Below are positions 1 through 8,416 of a DNA stretch of 38,995 nucleotides, piece after piece. The DNA comes from Arcobacter sp. GTDB taxonomy: Bacteria; Campylobacterota; Campylobacteria; Campylobacterales; Arcobacteraceae. How positions within the stretch are numbered: the stretch's first letter is position 1; every line of letters starts with the position of its first letter. The notes below the pieces were generated by a model, which was given only the letters and a program-made list of their open reading frames with translations, searched no databases and was not told the DNA's origin. The stretch lies in assembly GCA_002733685.1 (NCBI GenBank), contig NVWN01000009.1, positions 129,492-168,486 of the forward strand. The letters are read 5' to 3'. Position numbers and translations under genes: made by a program.

Positions 1-464
1 ACAATGAAACACATATATTTTAAAAATTCTTCAATATCTTTAAAAGAACGAATCAAATTATAAATGACAAAAAAGTATAAATACATTCGTAACATTTTCC
101 ACAGCTCAAAAAATGAATAAATATATATATCGCTGTTTATAATAGAAATACAAGAAAAAGTAAAATACATAAAATACAAAGAACTGCCAAGAGGTAAACT
201 TATAGGATATTTTTCGCGTCTGCTAAAAAGTACAAGTAACATTATCATGGCAGTAATATCTACTAAACCTATTTCAAAACCTTTTGACGTCCCTCTATAA
301 AGCTCCATAGAAAAAAAGTTTATATCTTCTGTACTGGCAGTAAAAAAAAGCAATAAAAACCATAAGAGTTTTTCCACTTTAGGAAATCTTTTTGCCAGCA
401 TAAAAGCAATAGGAATACCTAAAAATATTACAATAAAAAATATAATATATTTAAACTCAGACAT
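1..464 (-). CDS. O-antigen polymerase/ligase-like membrane protein (5' part only)
   Basis: The reading frame starts with ATG at 464 and stays open to the window edge, so about 154 N-terminal residues are visible. They are strongly hydrophobic, starting MSEFKYIIFFIVIFLGIPIA, with at least four likely membrane segments. The stretches RGTSKGFEIGLVDI and FFELWKMLRMYLYF resemble the N-terminal half of Wzy/WaaL-type O-antigen ligases found in exopolysaccharide clusters. It begins 9 nt downstream of the acetyltransferase stop and is the last visible gene of the minus-strand EPS operon. Inference: polymerisation or ligation of the exported polysaccharide in the inner membrane. The catalytic periplasmic loop lies outside the window, so the family call is tentative. 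Confidence 0.6.
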   Translation of the reverse strand, partial: MSEFKYIIFFIVIFLGIPIAFMLAKRFPKVEKLLWFLLLFFTASTEDINFFSMELYRGTSKGFEIGLVDITAMIMLLVLFSRREKYPISLPLGSSLYFMYFTFSCISIINSDIYIYSFFELWKMLRMYLYFFVIYNLIRSFKDIEEFLKYMCFI

Positions 465-473
465 ATTATCCCT

Positions 474-1004
474 TTAAATTACTTTTCTGTATTTAATGAC
501 TTTGGCAGGAATACCAACAACCACAGCATATTTTGGTGTATCTTTTAGTACCACACTGTTTGCCCCGATTCTGCTGTAGTCATCAAGAAGAATTTTTCCA
601 AGAATTTTTGCTCCTGTTCCAATTTCCACATAATCTCCTAAGGTTGGATTGGACGTCTCATGTTCTTCTCCTCTATCTCCTAGGGTAACACCTTGGTGAA
701 TAATACAATTGTGACCAATGATGGCATATTCTCCAATGACTACACCGCTTGGATGAGGAAGATATAATCCTCCTTGTATTTTGGCTCCTTTTGCTATATC
801 ACAGCCAAAAAGAACAAAATTTATTGTTGAAAATATTTTGGCTATTATTCCTAAATGATACTGCTCGAAAAAACTTGAAATACGAAACATTATGACCGGG
901 TACATTCTTGGATTTAGAACCACAATATAATCCTTTATTCCCAATTCATCTTTATTCCTAAACATAGAAATATCTTCTTTTATTAATGTAAATAAATTTT
1001 TCAT
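474..1004 (-). CDS. Serine O-acetyltransferase-like hexapeptide-repeat acetyltransferase
   Basis: This 176 aa protein has the C-terminal left-handed beta-helix of the CysE/hexapeptide acyltransferase family. The hexapeptide turns run from about residue 75 (GAKIQGGLYLPHPSGVVIG) through GHNCIIHQGVTLGD to a final IGANSVVLKD and the closing VVGIPAKVIK. His in LPHPSG and in CIIHQG are the usual active-site positions. The N-terminal part is short compared with true CysE, as in CysE-like enzymes of EPS operons. The start has a clear ribosome site (GGAG, about 7 nt). It lies between the Wza-like gene (1 nt apart) and the polymerase-like gene, so sugar O-acetylation during EPS assembly is more likely than cysteine synthesis. 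That role is inferred. Confidence 0.8.
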   Translation of the reverse strand: MKNLFTLIKEDISMFRNKDELGIKDYIVVLNPRMYPVIMFRISSFFEQYHLGIIAKIFSTINFVLFGCDIAKGAKIQGGLYLPHPSGVVIGEYAIIGHNCIIHQGVTLGDRGEEHETSNPTLGDYVEIGTGAKILGKILLDDYSRIGANSVVLKDTPKYAVVVGIPAKVIKYRKVI

Positions 1005-1005
1005 T

Positions 1006-2121
1006 TTAATCTCCTGTTACTATTTCTCTTAATAAAAATGTATTTAAGACTGCATCTAAACTTGGCATTATCAATGCCAAAACTGTATTCCAGTCACCTA
1101 GTTTACTCGAAGCAATAAAAACAATATCGTTGGGTTTAATCCTAAAATCTTTTTGTTTTCCCTCAATTATTTTTTTCAAATTTGCAACATAAACAATAGG
1201 ATTGGTTAGATTTCCTCTTATAATTGCAACTTCATCTATATTTGCATTTGTTTTGTATCCTTTTGCGTATGTTATTAATTGGACCAAAGTCATTTTTTCT
1301 TTGAAGCCAAAATGGCCCGGTTCTTTTACTTCCCCTAATACATAAACTTCACTGTTTAAAGCAGAAGGAATATAGATATAATCTTTATCTTCTAAAGGAA
1401 TATTATGTAAAGGATTTCCTTTTCTTACTAACTCTATAAAATTAACAGGTAATACCTTATTGTCTCTTCTGATATACGCATGTTCTAAATTTGCCAACTC
1501 AACGGTATTGTTTTCAAAAATACCAATAGAGAGACCTTGTGCCATTGCAATGCTATCTATTACTTTGCTATTATTCGTAATTGCATATCTTCCTGGTTCA
1601 TTGATTTTCCCCAAAATAGTAAAACTTTCACTTTTTAATTCATAAAGTACAAGAGAAATTATGGGATTAATTAAAAACTTACGAAGTTTGAAGGAAAGCT
1701 CTTTCATGGCTTCATTAACGCTTAATCCTGCTATTGTCACATCTCCTACTAACTGCAAAGTCACTGTTCCATCTGGTTTGACTACGGCACCTTTTATATT
1801 TAATTCAGGCTCCCCATAAACAAAAACATTAAACTTATCCCCCACGCCTATTTTATAATCCTCTTTTTTCTTGACATGTAAAAGAAGAAGTTCTTTTTTA
1901 ATTTCATTTTCATTTTTACCTCCATATAAAATGTCAAAATCTTTTTCTATAACTACATATTTTTCTTTTTTTTCAAATGTTCTTTTTAAAGCATTTTCTG
2001 TGTTAATAGTTTTTTTGTTTATAACACTCATTTCAGGTTTAGGACTGGGAATACACCCTGTATAAAAAGCAAAAATGAGTAAAAATAATAAATATTTAAA
2101 TATATTTTTTATGAATAACAT
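1006..2121 (-). CDS. Polysaccharide export outer-membrane lipoprotein, Wza-like
   Basis: The 371 aa product begins with a signal peptide ending in a lipobox (FAFYTGC, Cys at about 23), so it should be a lipoprotein. The polysaccharide-export domain begins near residue 88 with YKIGVGDKFNVFVYGEPELN, and VKPDGTVTLQLVGDVTIAGL is the typical strand pair. Two SLBB-type segments follow (FTILGKINEPGRYAI and VYVLGEVKEPGHFGF). A hydrophobic C-terminal stretch (WNTVLALIMPSLDAVLN) fits the transmembrane helix of Wza proteins. By family it forms the outer-membrane export channel. The start at 2121 has GGAG 6 nt upstream and overlaps the end of the upstream Wzc-like gene by 26 nt, so the two are probably translationally coupled. 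Confidence 0.88.
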   Translation of the reverse strand: MLFIKNIFKYLLFLLIFAFYTGCIPSPKPEMSVINKKTINTENALKRTFEKKEKYVVIEKDFDILYGGKNENEIKKELLLLHVKKKEDYKIGVGDKFNVFVYGEPELNIKGAVVKPDGTVTLQLVGDVTIAGLSVNEAMKELSFKLRKFLINPIISLVLYELKSESFTILGKINEPGRYAITNNSKVIDSIAMAQGLSIGIFENNTVELANLEHAYIRRDNKVLPVNFIELVRKGNPLHNIPLEDKDYIYIPSALNSEVYVLGEVKEPGHFGFKEKMTLVQLITYAKGYKTNANIDEVAIIRGNLTNPIVYVANLKKIIEGKQKDFRIKPNDIVFIASSKLGDWNTVLALIMPSLDAVLNTFLLREIVTGD

Positions 2122-4075
2122 TGAGAACTCCTTTTATGTTTTTTATTCCTTTTTTTCTCATTGTAGTAATTAATTCTTTTAAATCTTTTCTGTTAGAAAC
2201 TCTGTATTTACAGATTAAACAGACAAAACTTGAAAAACTTGCTAAGGAAGAAAAAAGAAAAGGATTGGACTGGCTGTTTGATATTTCTAAAAATATATAG
2301 TCATATTTACTTTCATTCAAACTCTTAAAAAAACGCTGTAAACTTTTTACATCTGCTAAGTCATATTTGTTTTTTTGATTGATTAAAAGATATGCTTTAT
2401 CTACCGTGTCATTTATTTTATTAAGCAAAGAATAATCAATGTGTTTTTCATAAAACAAAGCATCATTCAAGAGCGCATTTTTTGTTTCATTTTCATTTTT
2501 TGAAATGCTTTGTATAAATAAAACTTTTTTATTTTGACGAGACAAGAGCTGCATTAATTTTTCAATGACAAAGGTTTTTCCTGTATGAGAAACATCACTT
2601 CCAAAAATAACTGTTTTAGGGGCATCAAATTCTTCGCAAGTGTTTATGAAGGTGTCAAAAAATTGCATAGAATATTTGATGTTTAAATTACTTGTTTCTT
2701 TTTCATCCAATAATGTTCCCAATACCTCTATCTTAAATCTTTTTTCTAGATCAAAACTTTCTTTAATTTTGTCATTAAAAAACTCTAAGAGTAAAATACT
2801 GGCAATGGATAAAGAAAGGCCTAAAAAACCGAACATTAAGATGATGGCTTTTCTATATGTAGGTTGGGCATATTTGGGTGGTGTGGCATATTCTAAAAAT
2901 TTGAAATCTTCTAAGGATGATTCCAAGGCCATTTTCAGTTCATTCAATCTGTTTGTAACTTTATACATTAAGTCTGTATTTTGACTCAAGTTTGATTCTA
3001 TGATTTTAAATCTTTTTTCCAAATAATTTAAATTTTTAATTTCTTCTTGTATGATTTTTTGTTGTTTTTCCAAATTTTTTATTCTCGTATAACTGGAGAT
3101 TATTCCAATTTTACTTTTTGCTTCTTCAATTTTTAGTGCTGTAACTACTGGATTATTTCCAAATGTAGTTTCATCAGCTATTGTTTTTGTATTGTTTTTA
3201 TTAAATAATTCTTTTTCCATAATCAGAATCTCATCCGTGATTTTTTTTACTTTTGGATTCAAGAGGGTATATCTCTGTTTTAATTTTCGCAACTCTTTTT
3301 TCTTATTCTCTAAGTTTTTTATATTGGCTGATCTTACTGTATATTTGAGCTGAACTTGAAACGGAATATTTTTTAAACTTCTTTGTATCTCCTGTACTTT
3401 ACTGCCAAACTCTTTTTTGGCGACTTTACTTTCAATAAGACTCAAATCAATTTCATTTAACTGTTTATATTTGTATTCTTTTTGTATTTTTATAGATAAA
3501 ACTTTATGTTTTTTGATAAACTTTTCTTTTTTATGCAGGGACAAATCAATGTTTTTTTGTATTTTATTTTTTTCTTTTGCATAATAATGATAAATCTCTT
3601 TTGTTGCCGCATTTTGTACTTCATAAAAATTCTTTAAAAATATTTCACTTAATACATTTGCTCCTTTTACCGCTTTTTTAATATCTTTATTACTGTATCT
3701 AATTTCTATAATGTCTGAATTTCTTCCTCTTTTGATTTCAAAAGCAGAGTAAAGTTTTTCAACGGTACTATCAATATTCAATACTTGAATAACTTCACTT
3801 AGATTTTTTCTGGTTCTTATAGTTTGTAAAGCAGTATCATAATTAAAGTTCTGAAACTTATAAGGAACATCTCGTGGCATGGATATTTTCTTGTCATATC
3901 TGATTAATTTAACGGTTGCTTTATACGTTGGTTTAATCAGGTTTTTTGAAAGAAAGATTCCTGCAATTAAAGAAACAAGGGTGATAAATAAAATAAGCAG
4001 AGATTTATATCTTAATACTTTTAAATAATAGTATGGATTGATTAAAAAATGCTTATCTATATTATCTTTTTTCAT
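2096..4075 (-). CDS. Wzc-like polysaccharide chain-length protein with degenerate kinase domain
   Basis: I choose the ATG at 4075 (659 aa). The longer frame to 4099 begins with GTG and has no clear ribosome site. The N-terminus is a Wzz domain with a membrane segment at about residues 22-45 (SLLILFITLVSLIAGIFLS), a long coiled-coil periplasmic region and a second membrane segment near residue 415 (AIILMFGFLGLSLSIASILL). The C-terminal 200 residues align with the BY-kinase fold, but its motifs are weak. GSDVSHTGKT stands in for Walker A, VLFIQS lacks the Asp of Walker A', YIFLEISNSQ lacks the Walker B Asp, and the usual Tyr-rich tail is missing. It probably controls EPS chain length and export with Wza, perhaps without kinase activity. 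It overlaps the upstream gene by 14 nt. Confidence 0.82.
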   Translation of the reverse strand: MKKDNIDKHFLINPYYYLKVLRYKSLLILFITLVSLIAGIFLSKNLIKPTYKATVKLIRYDKKISMPRDVPYKFQNFNYDTALQTIRTRKNLSEVIQVLNIDSTVEKLYSAFEIKRGRNSDIIEIRYSNKDIKKAVKGANVLSEIFLKNFYEVQNAATKEIYHYYAKEKNKIQKNIDLSLHKKEKFIKKHKVLSIKIQKEYKYKQLNEIDLSLIESKVAKKEFGSKVQEIQRSLKNIPFQVQLKYTVRSANIKNLENKKKELRKLKQRYTLLNPKVKKITDEILIMEKELFNKNNTKTIADETTFGNNPVVTALKIEEAKSKIGIISSYTRIKNLEKQQKIIQEEIKNLNYLEKRFKIIESNLSQNTDLMYKVTNRLNELKMALESSLEDFKFLEYATPPKYAQPTYRKAIILMFGFLGLSLSIASILLLEFFNDKIKESFDLEKRFKIEVLGTLLDEKETSNLNIKYSMQFFDTFINTCEEFDAPKTVIFGSDVSHTGKTFVIEKLMQLLSRQNKKVLFIQSISKNENETKNALLNDALFYEKHIDYSLLNKINDTVDKAYLLINQKNKYDLADVKSLQRFFKSLNESKYDYIFLEISNSQSNPFLFSSLASFSSFVCLICKYRVSNRKDLKELITTMRKKGIKNIKGVLNVIHKKYI

Positions 4076-5210
4076 TATTAATCTCTTTTTCCATAACACG
4101 TCTAATATCTGTTATGCTTTGTATTTCCTCATCTATTGTTGTGCTTGAGAACATCAATGCATTTGAATCTTTATGGTCAGGGTGAAAACCATGCATTCCT
4201 GGTATTACTTTTAATCCAAAATAACTGGGATTGATTAATATGCCAGGCTTGGTTAAAAAGAATACTTCTCCAAAACGATTACCTTCAAAAAAAACATGCA
4301 TTCTTTTTAACTCATCATGTGTAACTATAGAACCTTCTTCAACATTTTCAAGAATTTCTAGTATTTTTATTTTTGCATTTTCATTCATAAACCAGAATCT
4401 GGCCATGGTAGAATCATACATTGCAACATAATCTTTTCCGTACTCTAAATTAATTTCTTCTATAGAAGAAATTAAATCAATACTTCCTTTTGTATCACAC
4501 ATTCCATGATCACTAAAAATATGAAGGCTTACTTCATCATAATGATTAAGCGCATGAAGGTATACATCTTGGATTTGTTCTTCTAACCATAAAAGTTTAT
4601 TTTTGGTCTCATCTTTTTGTGTACCATAGGTATGCATAACACCATCAAGGGTAGGCAGATATAAATAAGTAAATTCTATTTCTTTTTTTTCTATTTCTTT
4701 TTTTAAAACCTTGATATTATAGGTTTCACTTTTTCTCCAGTTGGAGCAGTGGTAAGGAATATTATTGTCCACACACCAGTCAAAAATGGTATCTGTTTTT
4801 AATATTCCGTTTGGTACAAAATAGTCTCTTTTTTCGAGATAATCAAAATAAGGAAGATATTTAAAAGGCACACTGTAAAGCTCAAAATATCCCGTATAAC
4901 CATAAAATATTTTTATTAATTTACTCAAATAATGTCTTGGTCTAAAACGATCAAAAATTTGTTTGGGCAAAAAAGCCAAATATTTAAAAAACTTAAAAGG
5001 AGAGTTTTTAGGATCGTAATAAAAACTTGACCAGTGAGTATGTTCATCCGGGTAACGTCCCGTAAGAATGGATGGATCAGCTGCAGATGAAAAACCAAAG
5101 GTAGTTTTTAAAGGTTTTGCATCTTTTATAATTGAGAGATTAAAACCATGTTTTTTATAAACCTCCCAGCCAAAACCATCAATAAAAACAAAAAGTGATA
5201 ACTTTTTCAT
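4062..5210 (-). CDS. Alkaline-phosphatase-fold phosphodiesterase (ENPP-like)
   Basis: The 382 aa protein shows the metal-ligand pattern of the type I phosphodiesterase/nucleotide pyrophosphatase group: FVFIDGFGW at the N-terminus, ADPSILTGRYPDEHTHW around residues 44-60, LPTLDGVMHTYGT, IFSDHGMCDTKG and PGMHGFHPDH. I cannot assign the nucleophile with certainty; it lies in or next to SSAADPSILTG. No signal peptide is evident, so it is probably cytoplasmic. It is the first gene of the EPS operon in transcription order, with ribosome site AAAGGAT upstream of the ATG. Such genes occur in polysaccharide clusters, where they may act on phospho-sugar or lipid-linked intermediates. The substrate is unknown. 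Confidence 0.78.
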   Translation of the reverse strand: MKKLSLFVFIDGFGWEVYKKHGFNLSIIKDAKPLKTTFGFSSAADPSILTGRYPDEHTHWSSFYYDPKNSPFKFFKYLAFLPKQIFDRFRPRHYLSKLIKIFYGYTGYFELYSVPFKYLPYFDYLEKRDYFVPNGILKTDTIFDWCVDNNIPYHCSNWRKSETYNIKVLKKEIEKKEIEFTYLYLPTLDGVMHTYGTQKDETKNKLLWLEEQIQDVYLHALNHYDEVSLHIFSDHGMCDTKGSIDLISSIEEINLEYGKDYVAMYDSTMARFWFMNENAKIKILEILENVEEGSIVTHDELKRMHVFFEGNRFGEVFFLTKPGILINPSYFGLKVIPGMHGFHPDHKDSNALMFSSTTIDEEIQSITDIRRVMEKEINNEKR

Positions 5211-5354
5211 ACTACATCCTTTTTTATATTTTTATGATTGTAATAAGTAAGTGTGCAAACAAAATGCAAAAAAGAATAGGAATTTTTATCGAATATACAG
5301 AGAAAAAGAAAACTCTTTAATTTCTTGTGATTGTATATCTTTGATTTATTTTAG

Positions 5355-5400
5355 ATGGCAGGTTTTGAGCTCTTGTGCTGCTAGTGCATTTCGCTTCTTT
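5355..5400. repeat. Isolated end-module of the structured intergenic repeat
   Basis: The stretch around TTTTGAGCTCTTGTGCTGCT followed by AGTGCATTTCGCTTCTTTT resembles the left part of the large repeats at 9680 and 24964 (TTAAGAGCTCGTGAAAGCTA then GCGCATTCG). The inner stems of the full element are absent here. The rest of 5211-5449 upstream of the EPS operon shows no gene I can support. It should contain the operon promoter, but I see no convincing -35/-10 pair. Confidence 0.4.
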
Positions 5401-5449
5401 TGTATATTAAATGATTTAGGATTGTATCTCTGGAACTTTCTTGGGTACT

Positions 5450-5677
5450 TTATATATCAATAAGCGTATCAAAAATATCGCTTTGTCGTTTTCCTATTTT
5501 CTTTTTGTGAAATATGGATGTTTTTTCTGTATTTTCACTTTCAGATTTAAGTTGAAAATCTATACTTTGTTTTTCAAAAGCTTTTTCTATGTAATGGGAA
5601 AAATCTACATTATCTTTACAAGTATGATTTAAGAGTGAACTTTTCTTACAAGAATTTGTATTGTTATGAATTTTCAT
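5450..5677 (-). CDS. Small hypothetical protein, 75 aa
   Basis: An unrecognised 75 aa protein. The main support is a good ribosome site (AAAGGAT, 5 nt before the ATG at 5677). The product is hydrophilic and charged, with two cysteines near the N-terminus (SCKKSSLLNHTCKD) and a C-terminal basic stretch HKKKIGKRQSDIFD. There is no membrane segment, signal peptide or known domain. It stands alone between the EPS operon and a lipoprotein gene, all on the minus strand. It could be a spurious frame in AT-rich DNA, but the ribosome site argues for translation. Confidence 0.45.
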   Translation of the reverse strand: MKIHNNTNSCKKSSLLNHTCKDNVDFSHYIEKAFEKQSIDFQLKSESENTEKTSIFHKKKIGKRQSDIFDTLIDI

Positions 5678-5934
5678 ATTTATCCTTTACTAGGATTATA
5701 TTGCACTTATGTGAAGAAAGTGTTTATTAAAATTATTAAAATTACTCTCTTTTTTATGTTAAGAAACTTCTATTCTTAGACTAGATAAAGAGTTAAAGGG
5801 GACAGATTTTTATTTGAGCGTTTTGCTTACTATAGTAATATATGAATTTTTAGATTCTAAGGATTAATGATAACATTTAGATACGAGGCAAGACTAGTTT
5901 ATAAGGGATTTAAATTTAACTGCAATGCATTTAC

Positions 5935-6813
5935 TTATTCATCATAAACGTGCACATACCTAACTATTCGCCAGTATTTATTTTTTACTTTTTTTAAACA
6001 TAATTTTGCATCTTTATTTATGTCATTGAAAAACATAGCTCTTAATAAACAATATTCATCCTCTTCTTTGAGGTAAATGTTCGAATTGAAAAAATGAGAC
6101 AATCTTATCCATGCTTGAGCTTTTGTTTTATTATTTCTTGAATCCAAGGGTAATATTTTCATAAAATTATGAGAAGGTAAATCTTCTTTGTTAAAAACAC
6201 CTTCATAATCATTTTCAATTTTAAATTCAATTCCAATATTAGGATATATACCAAAAATATTTTGTTTTTTGACTATGTGTTTAAACCTATTAATGATATT
6301 TTTAAATTCTATATTAGCATCATTGATATCCAATATTTTTGAGAGCTTAAATTTTTTTTGTTTGTATTCTTGCTCGTAATAAGAGGCAATGACTTCATCA
6401 TCTTTTACTTTCCATACTGGTGTACTATTATTTAGTGAGTCTTCTTCATTGTATTGTAAAAATCCAACAATACTTTTTTTTCTTTTATCAAGTATATAGG
6501 TGTAATTATAATCTACTATTTTATATGTACCTTGTCCTCCAGCTGTTGCATGAAGAAGCATAATGGTATCACTTAAAATCTCTATGTTTTTTACATAAGG
6601 AATACCTGTGTGTTGAATAAGTTGAATGGGATTTGAAATACCCTCAACGTTAACATAATATTTTTCTTCATTTTTATCAAAATATTCTAAATACCTAGGA
6701 TTGTTTTTTTGCATTTTTATTTTTGCCGTATCCATTTTTTGTATTTTATTATTTGTGCTACAACCATTAATAAAAAACAATGATATTAATATAAATAATA
6801 AAGTTTTGAACAT
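5935..6813 (-). CDS. Hypothetical lipoprotein, 292 aa
   Basis: The product starts MFKTLLFILISLFFINGCS, a lipoprotein signal peptide with lipobox FINGC (Cys at 18). The mature part is about 275 residues, mixed alpha/beta and rich in Lys, Asn and Tyr. It contains a Gly-rich turn (LHATAGGQGTYKIVDYNYT). I do not recognise a family. The start is supported by AAGGA 5 nt before the ATG. It is a single-gene unit with 257 nt of non-coding DNA downstream and 222 nt upstream, so it is probably transcribed alone. Likely anchored in the outer or inner membrane; the function is unknown. Confidence 0.7.
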   Translation of the reverse strand: MFKTLLFILISLFFINGCSTNNKIQKMDTAKIKMQKNNPRYLEYFDKNEEKYYVNVEGISNPIQLIQHTGIPYVKNIEILSDTIMLLHATAGGQGTYKIVDYNYTYILDKRKKSIVGFLQYNEEDSLNNSTPVWKVKDDEVIASYYEQEYKQKKFKLSKILDINDANIEFKNIINRFKHIVKKQNIFGIYPNIGIEFKIENDYEGVFNKEDLPSHNFMKILPLDSRNNKTKAQAWIRLSHFFNSNIYLKEEDEYCLLRAMFFNDINKDAKLCLKKVKNKYWRIVRYVHVYDE

Positions 6814-7035
6814 TTAAATCCTTTTACTATGTCTTGTATTATGATTATAAATAGATAATAATTAAAGACAACTTTATTATTTAATAAAATTAATTTTCTT
6901 GCAAAGCAAATATTTTATAAGAACTTTTCAAAGCTCTTAAACTATACGAAGCAGTGAACAAGCATGCTGTCCCCAAATTTTAATTTTTATCTATAACTTA
7001 GATATAATTTCTTAAATTTAAAAAATAGGCGAAAA

Positions 7036-7581
7036 ATGACAAGTTTTTTATTATCACAAATATTTATAGGAATAGCAATTTGTTTTGACATGATGTCTTT
7101 TCAATTTAAAGAGAGAAAAAAGATTATAATTTGTTTTTTTTGTGCTTCTATTTTTATAGCAATTCATTTTTTATTATTAGAACAATATACTGCTGCATCT
7201 TTGGTATTTATTTCTGCACTTAGATTTATTACAAGTATTTTTACTACATCTAAAAAACTTATGGCAATATTTTTACTAGCTTGTTCTGCGGTAACTTTTT
7301 TTACGTATTCTGGACTTCTGAGTATTCTTAGCTTTTTAGGAGCTAGCATTAATACTGTTGCTTCTTTTTGTAAAGAAGATAAACACTTGCGTATTATTAT
7401 GTTTATAGGAACATCCTTTTGGTTAGTAAACAATTATTTTGCTAACAGTCCTGCTGCTGTTTTTATGGAGATTTTATTTTTAGGAAGCAATTTAATAGGT
7501 TATTATAGACATTATATAAAACCTAAAAAAAGCATTTTAAATAAAAACTATAACGATAATGAAGAGTTACCCAATCACTAA
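7036..7581 (+). CDS. YgjV-family inner-membrane protein
   Basis: The 181 aa protein is almost entirely hydrophobic, with about six membrane segments: SQIFIGIAICFDMMSF, IIICFFCASIFIAIHFLL, AASLVFISALRFITSIF, MAIFLLACSAVTFFTY and others. The pattern, size and the motifs QFKERKKI and ASLVFISALRF fit the uncharacterised YgjV/Imp membrane-protein family. A hydrophilic tail (KPKKSILNKNYNDNEELPNH) ends the protein. GGCGAAAA lies just before the ATG. No biochemical role is established for the family. The last 60 bp of the gene are duplicated at 10075-10134. Confidence 0.7.
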   Translation: MTSFLLSQIFIGIAICFDMMSFQFKERKKIIICFFCASIFIAIHFLLLEQYTAASLVFISALRFITSIFTTSKKLMAIFLLACSAVTFFTYSGLLSILSFLGASINTVASFCKEDKHLRIIMFIGTSFWLVNNYFANSPAAVFMEILFLGSNLIGYYRHYIKPKKSILNKNYNDNEELPNH

Positions 7582-8416
7582 AATATTTTACAGAGATATT
7601 TAATTCTTACTATCATTATTTTAAGTGCCTGCTTTTAGTACTCAGGCAGGTTCAAAAGTGTAAGAAACTTTTCAAGAGCTCATGAAATATACTAATAATC
7701 AAATAAGTATACTGATCCTTGAATTTCAGATTAAGTATTGACATGTGATATTAATATTTAAAATAAAATAATAATTTAATTATATCCTTTTCTTTGTACT
7801 TAATATATCATGCTTTTGAATTCACCTACTTTTAATTACAAACATGAAAAACTGTGTTTATCTATGAACATTTACTTAATATAAACAGCTAAGATATTAA
7901 TGCAGTCCTTCATAGTAAGTTATGCAAGATTTTAAATTTTTAAAAAATCTGGCATTTTGACTATTGAAGTTAAGCTCAAGTCTAATTAAATATTTTATAA
8001 TATATTTTAAATATGAATCTAAAAGTTTAAAATTTAATTAAATAATTTTATAAATATAAAAAATTAATATTATTAATAGTTTTAAATGCAACAATTAAGT
8101 TGTTATTATCTGATGCTTATCAAGTTTAAAGGATTTTGCTGTTTAAAAATACAAGTACTAAACAAAGAATATTTATTAATATGCTTTTTTTTTGAGTGAG
8201 ACAGATTCAAAAGGAATAATAAAATTTGCAAATGAAGATTTTTCTAATGTTACTGGCTACAGTTTAGAGAATTAACGGGGTATGCTACGGCATCCTGATA
8301 TGCTAAAAGCTGCCATGCTTTATGTCATACCCTAAGTGGCATTTAATCGAAGTAGTGTTAATCAAGTAAGTAAACATAAATTAAATAATTACAATAATTA
8401 ATGAAAAGGAGTGCTC
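7582..8416. other. Long gene-poor gap with degraded DNA
   Basis: About 835 nt between the ygjV-like gene and the diguanylate cyclase. It holds a short module near 7665-7695 (CTTTTCAAGAGCTCATGAA) like the end of the structured repeats, very AT-rich sequence, and a PAS-domain remnant at 8192-8340. No intact gene or RNA gene is visible. Confidence 0.6.
8192..8340 (+). pseudogene. Remnant of a PAS sensor domain
   Basis: Translated in one frame this gives LSETDSKGIIKFANEDF, then SNVTGYSLEN, a stop (TAA at 8273), then RGMLRHPDMLKAAMLYVIP and another stop. This is the characteristic order of an Aer-type PAS domain (TD.kG.I.yaN..F...sGYs.eel...HpdmPkaaf) found in chemotaxis receptors and signalling enzymes. 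Only about 45 codons remain, there is no start codon or downstream domain, and it has two in-frame stops. It is therefore a decayed fragment, not a gene. Confidence 0.6.

Noticed and set aside
4076-4099. N-terminal extension of the Wzc-like protein
   Set aside because: Its start codon is GTG with no ribosome site, whereas the ATG at 4075 has a purine-rich sequence at proper distance.
5251-5632. Two plus-strand open frames of 63-70 codons
   Set aside because: They oppose the small minus-strand gene with a good ribosome site and consist of AT-rich sequence with no coding character.
5790-5815. GGGGACAG-containing motif also near 6970, 23518 and 28697, suggesting transposon ends
   Set aside because: The shared core is very short, orientation varies and no transposase or paired inverted ends are visible.
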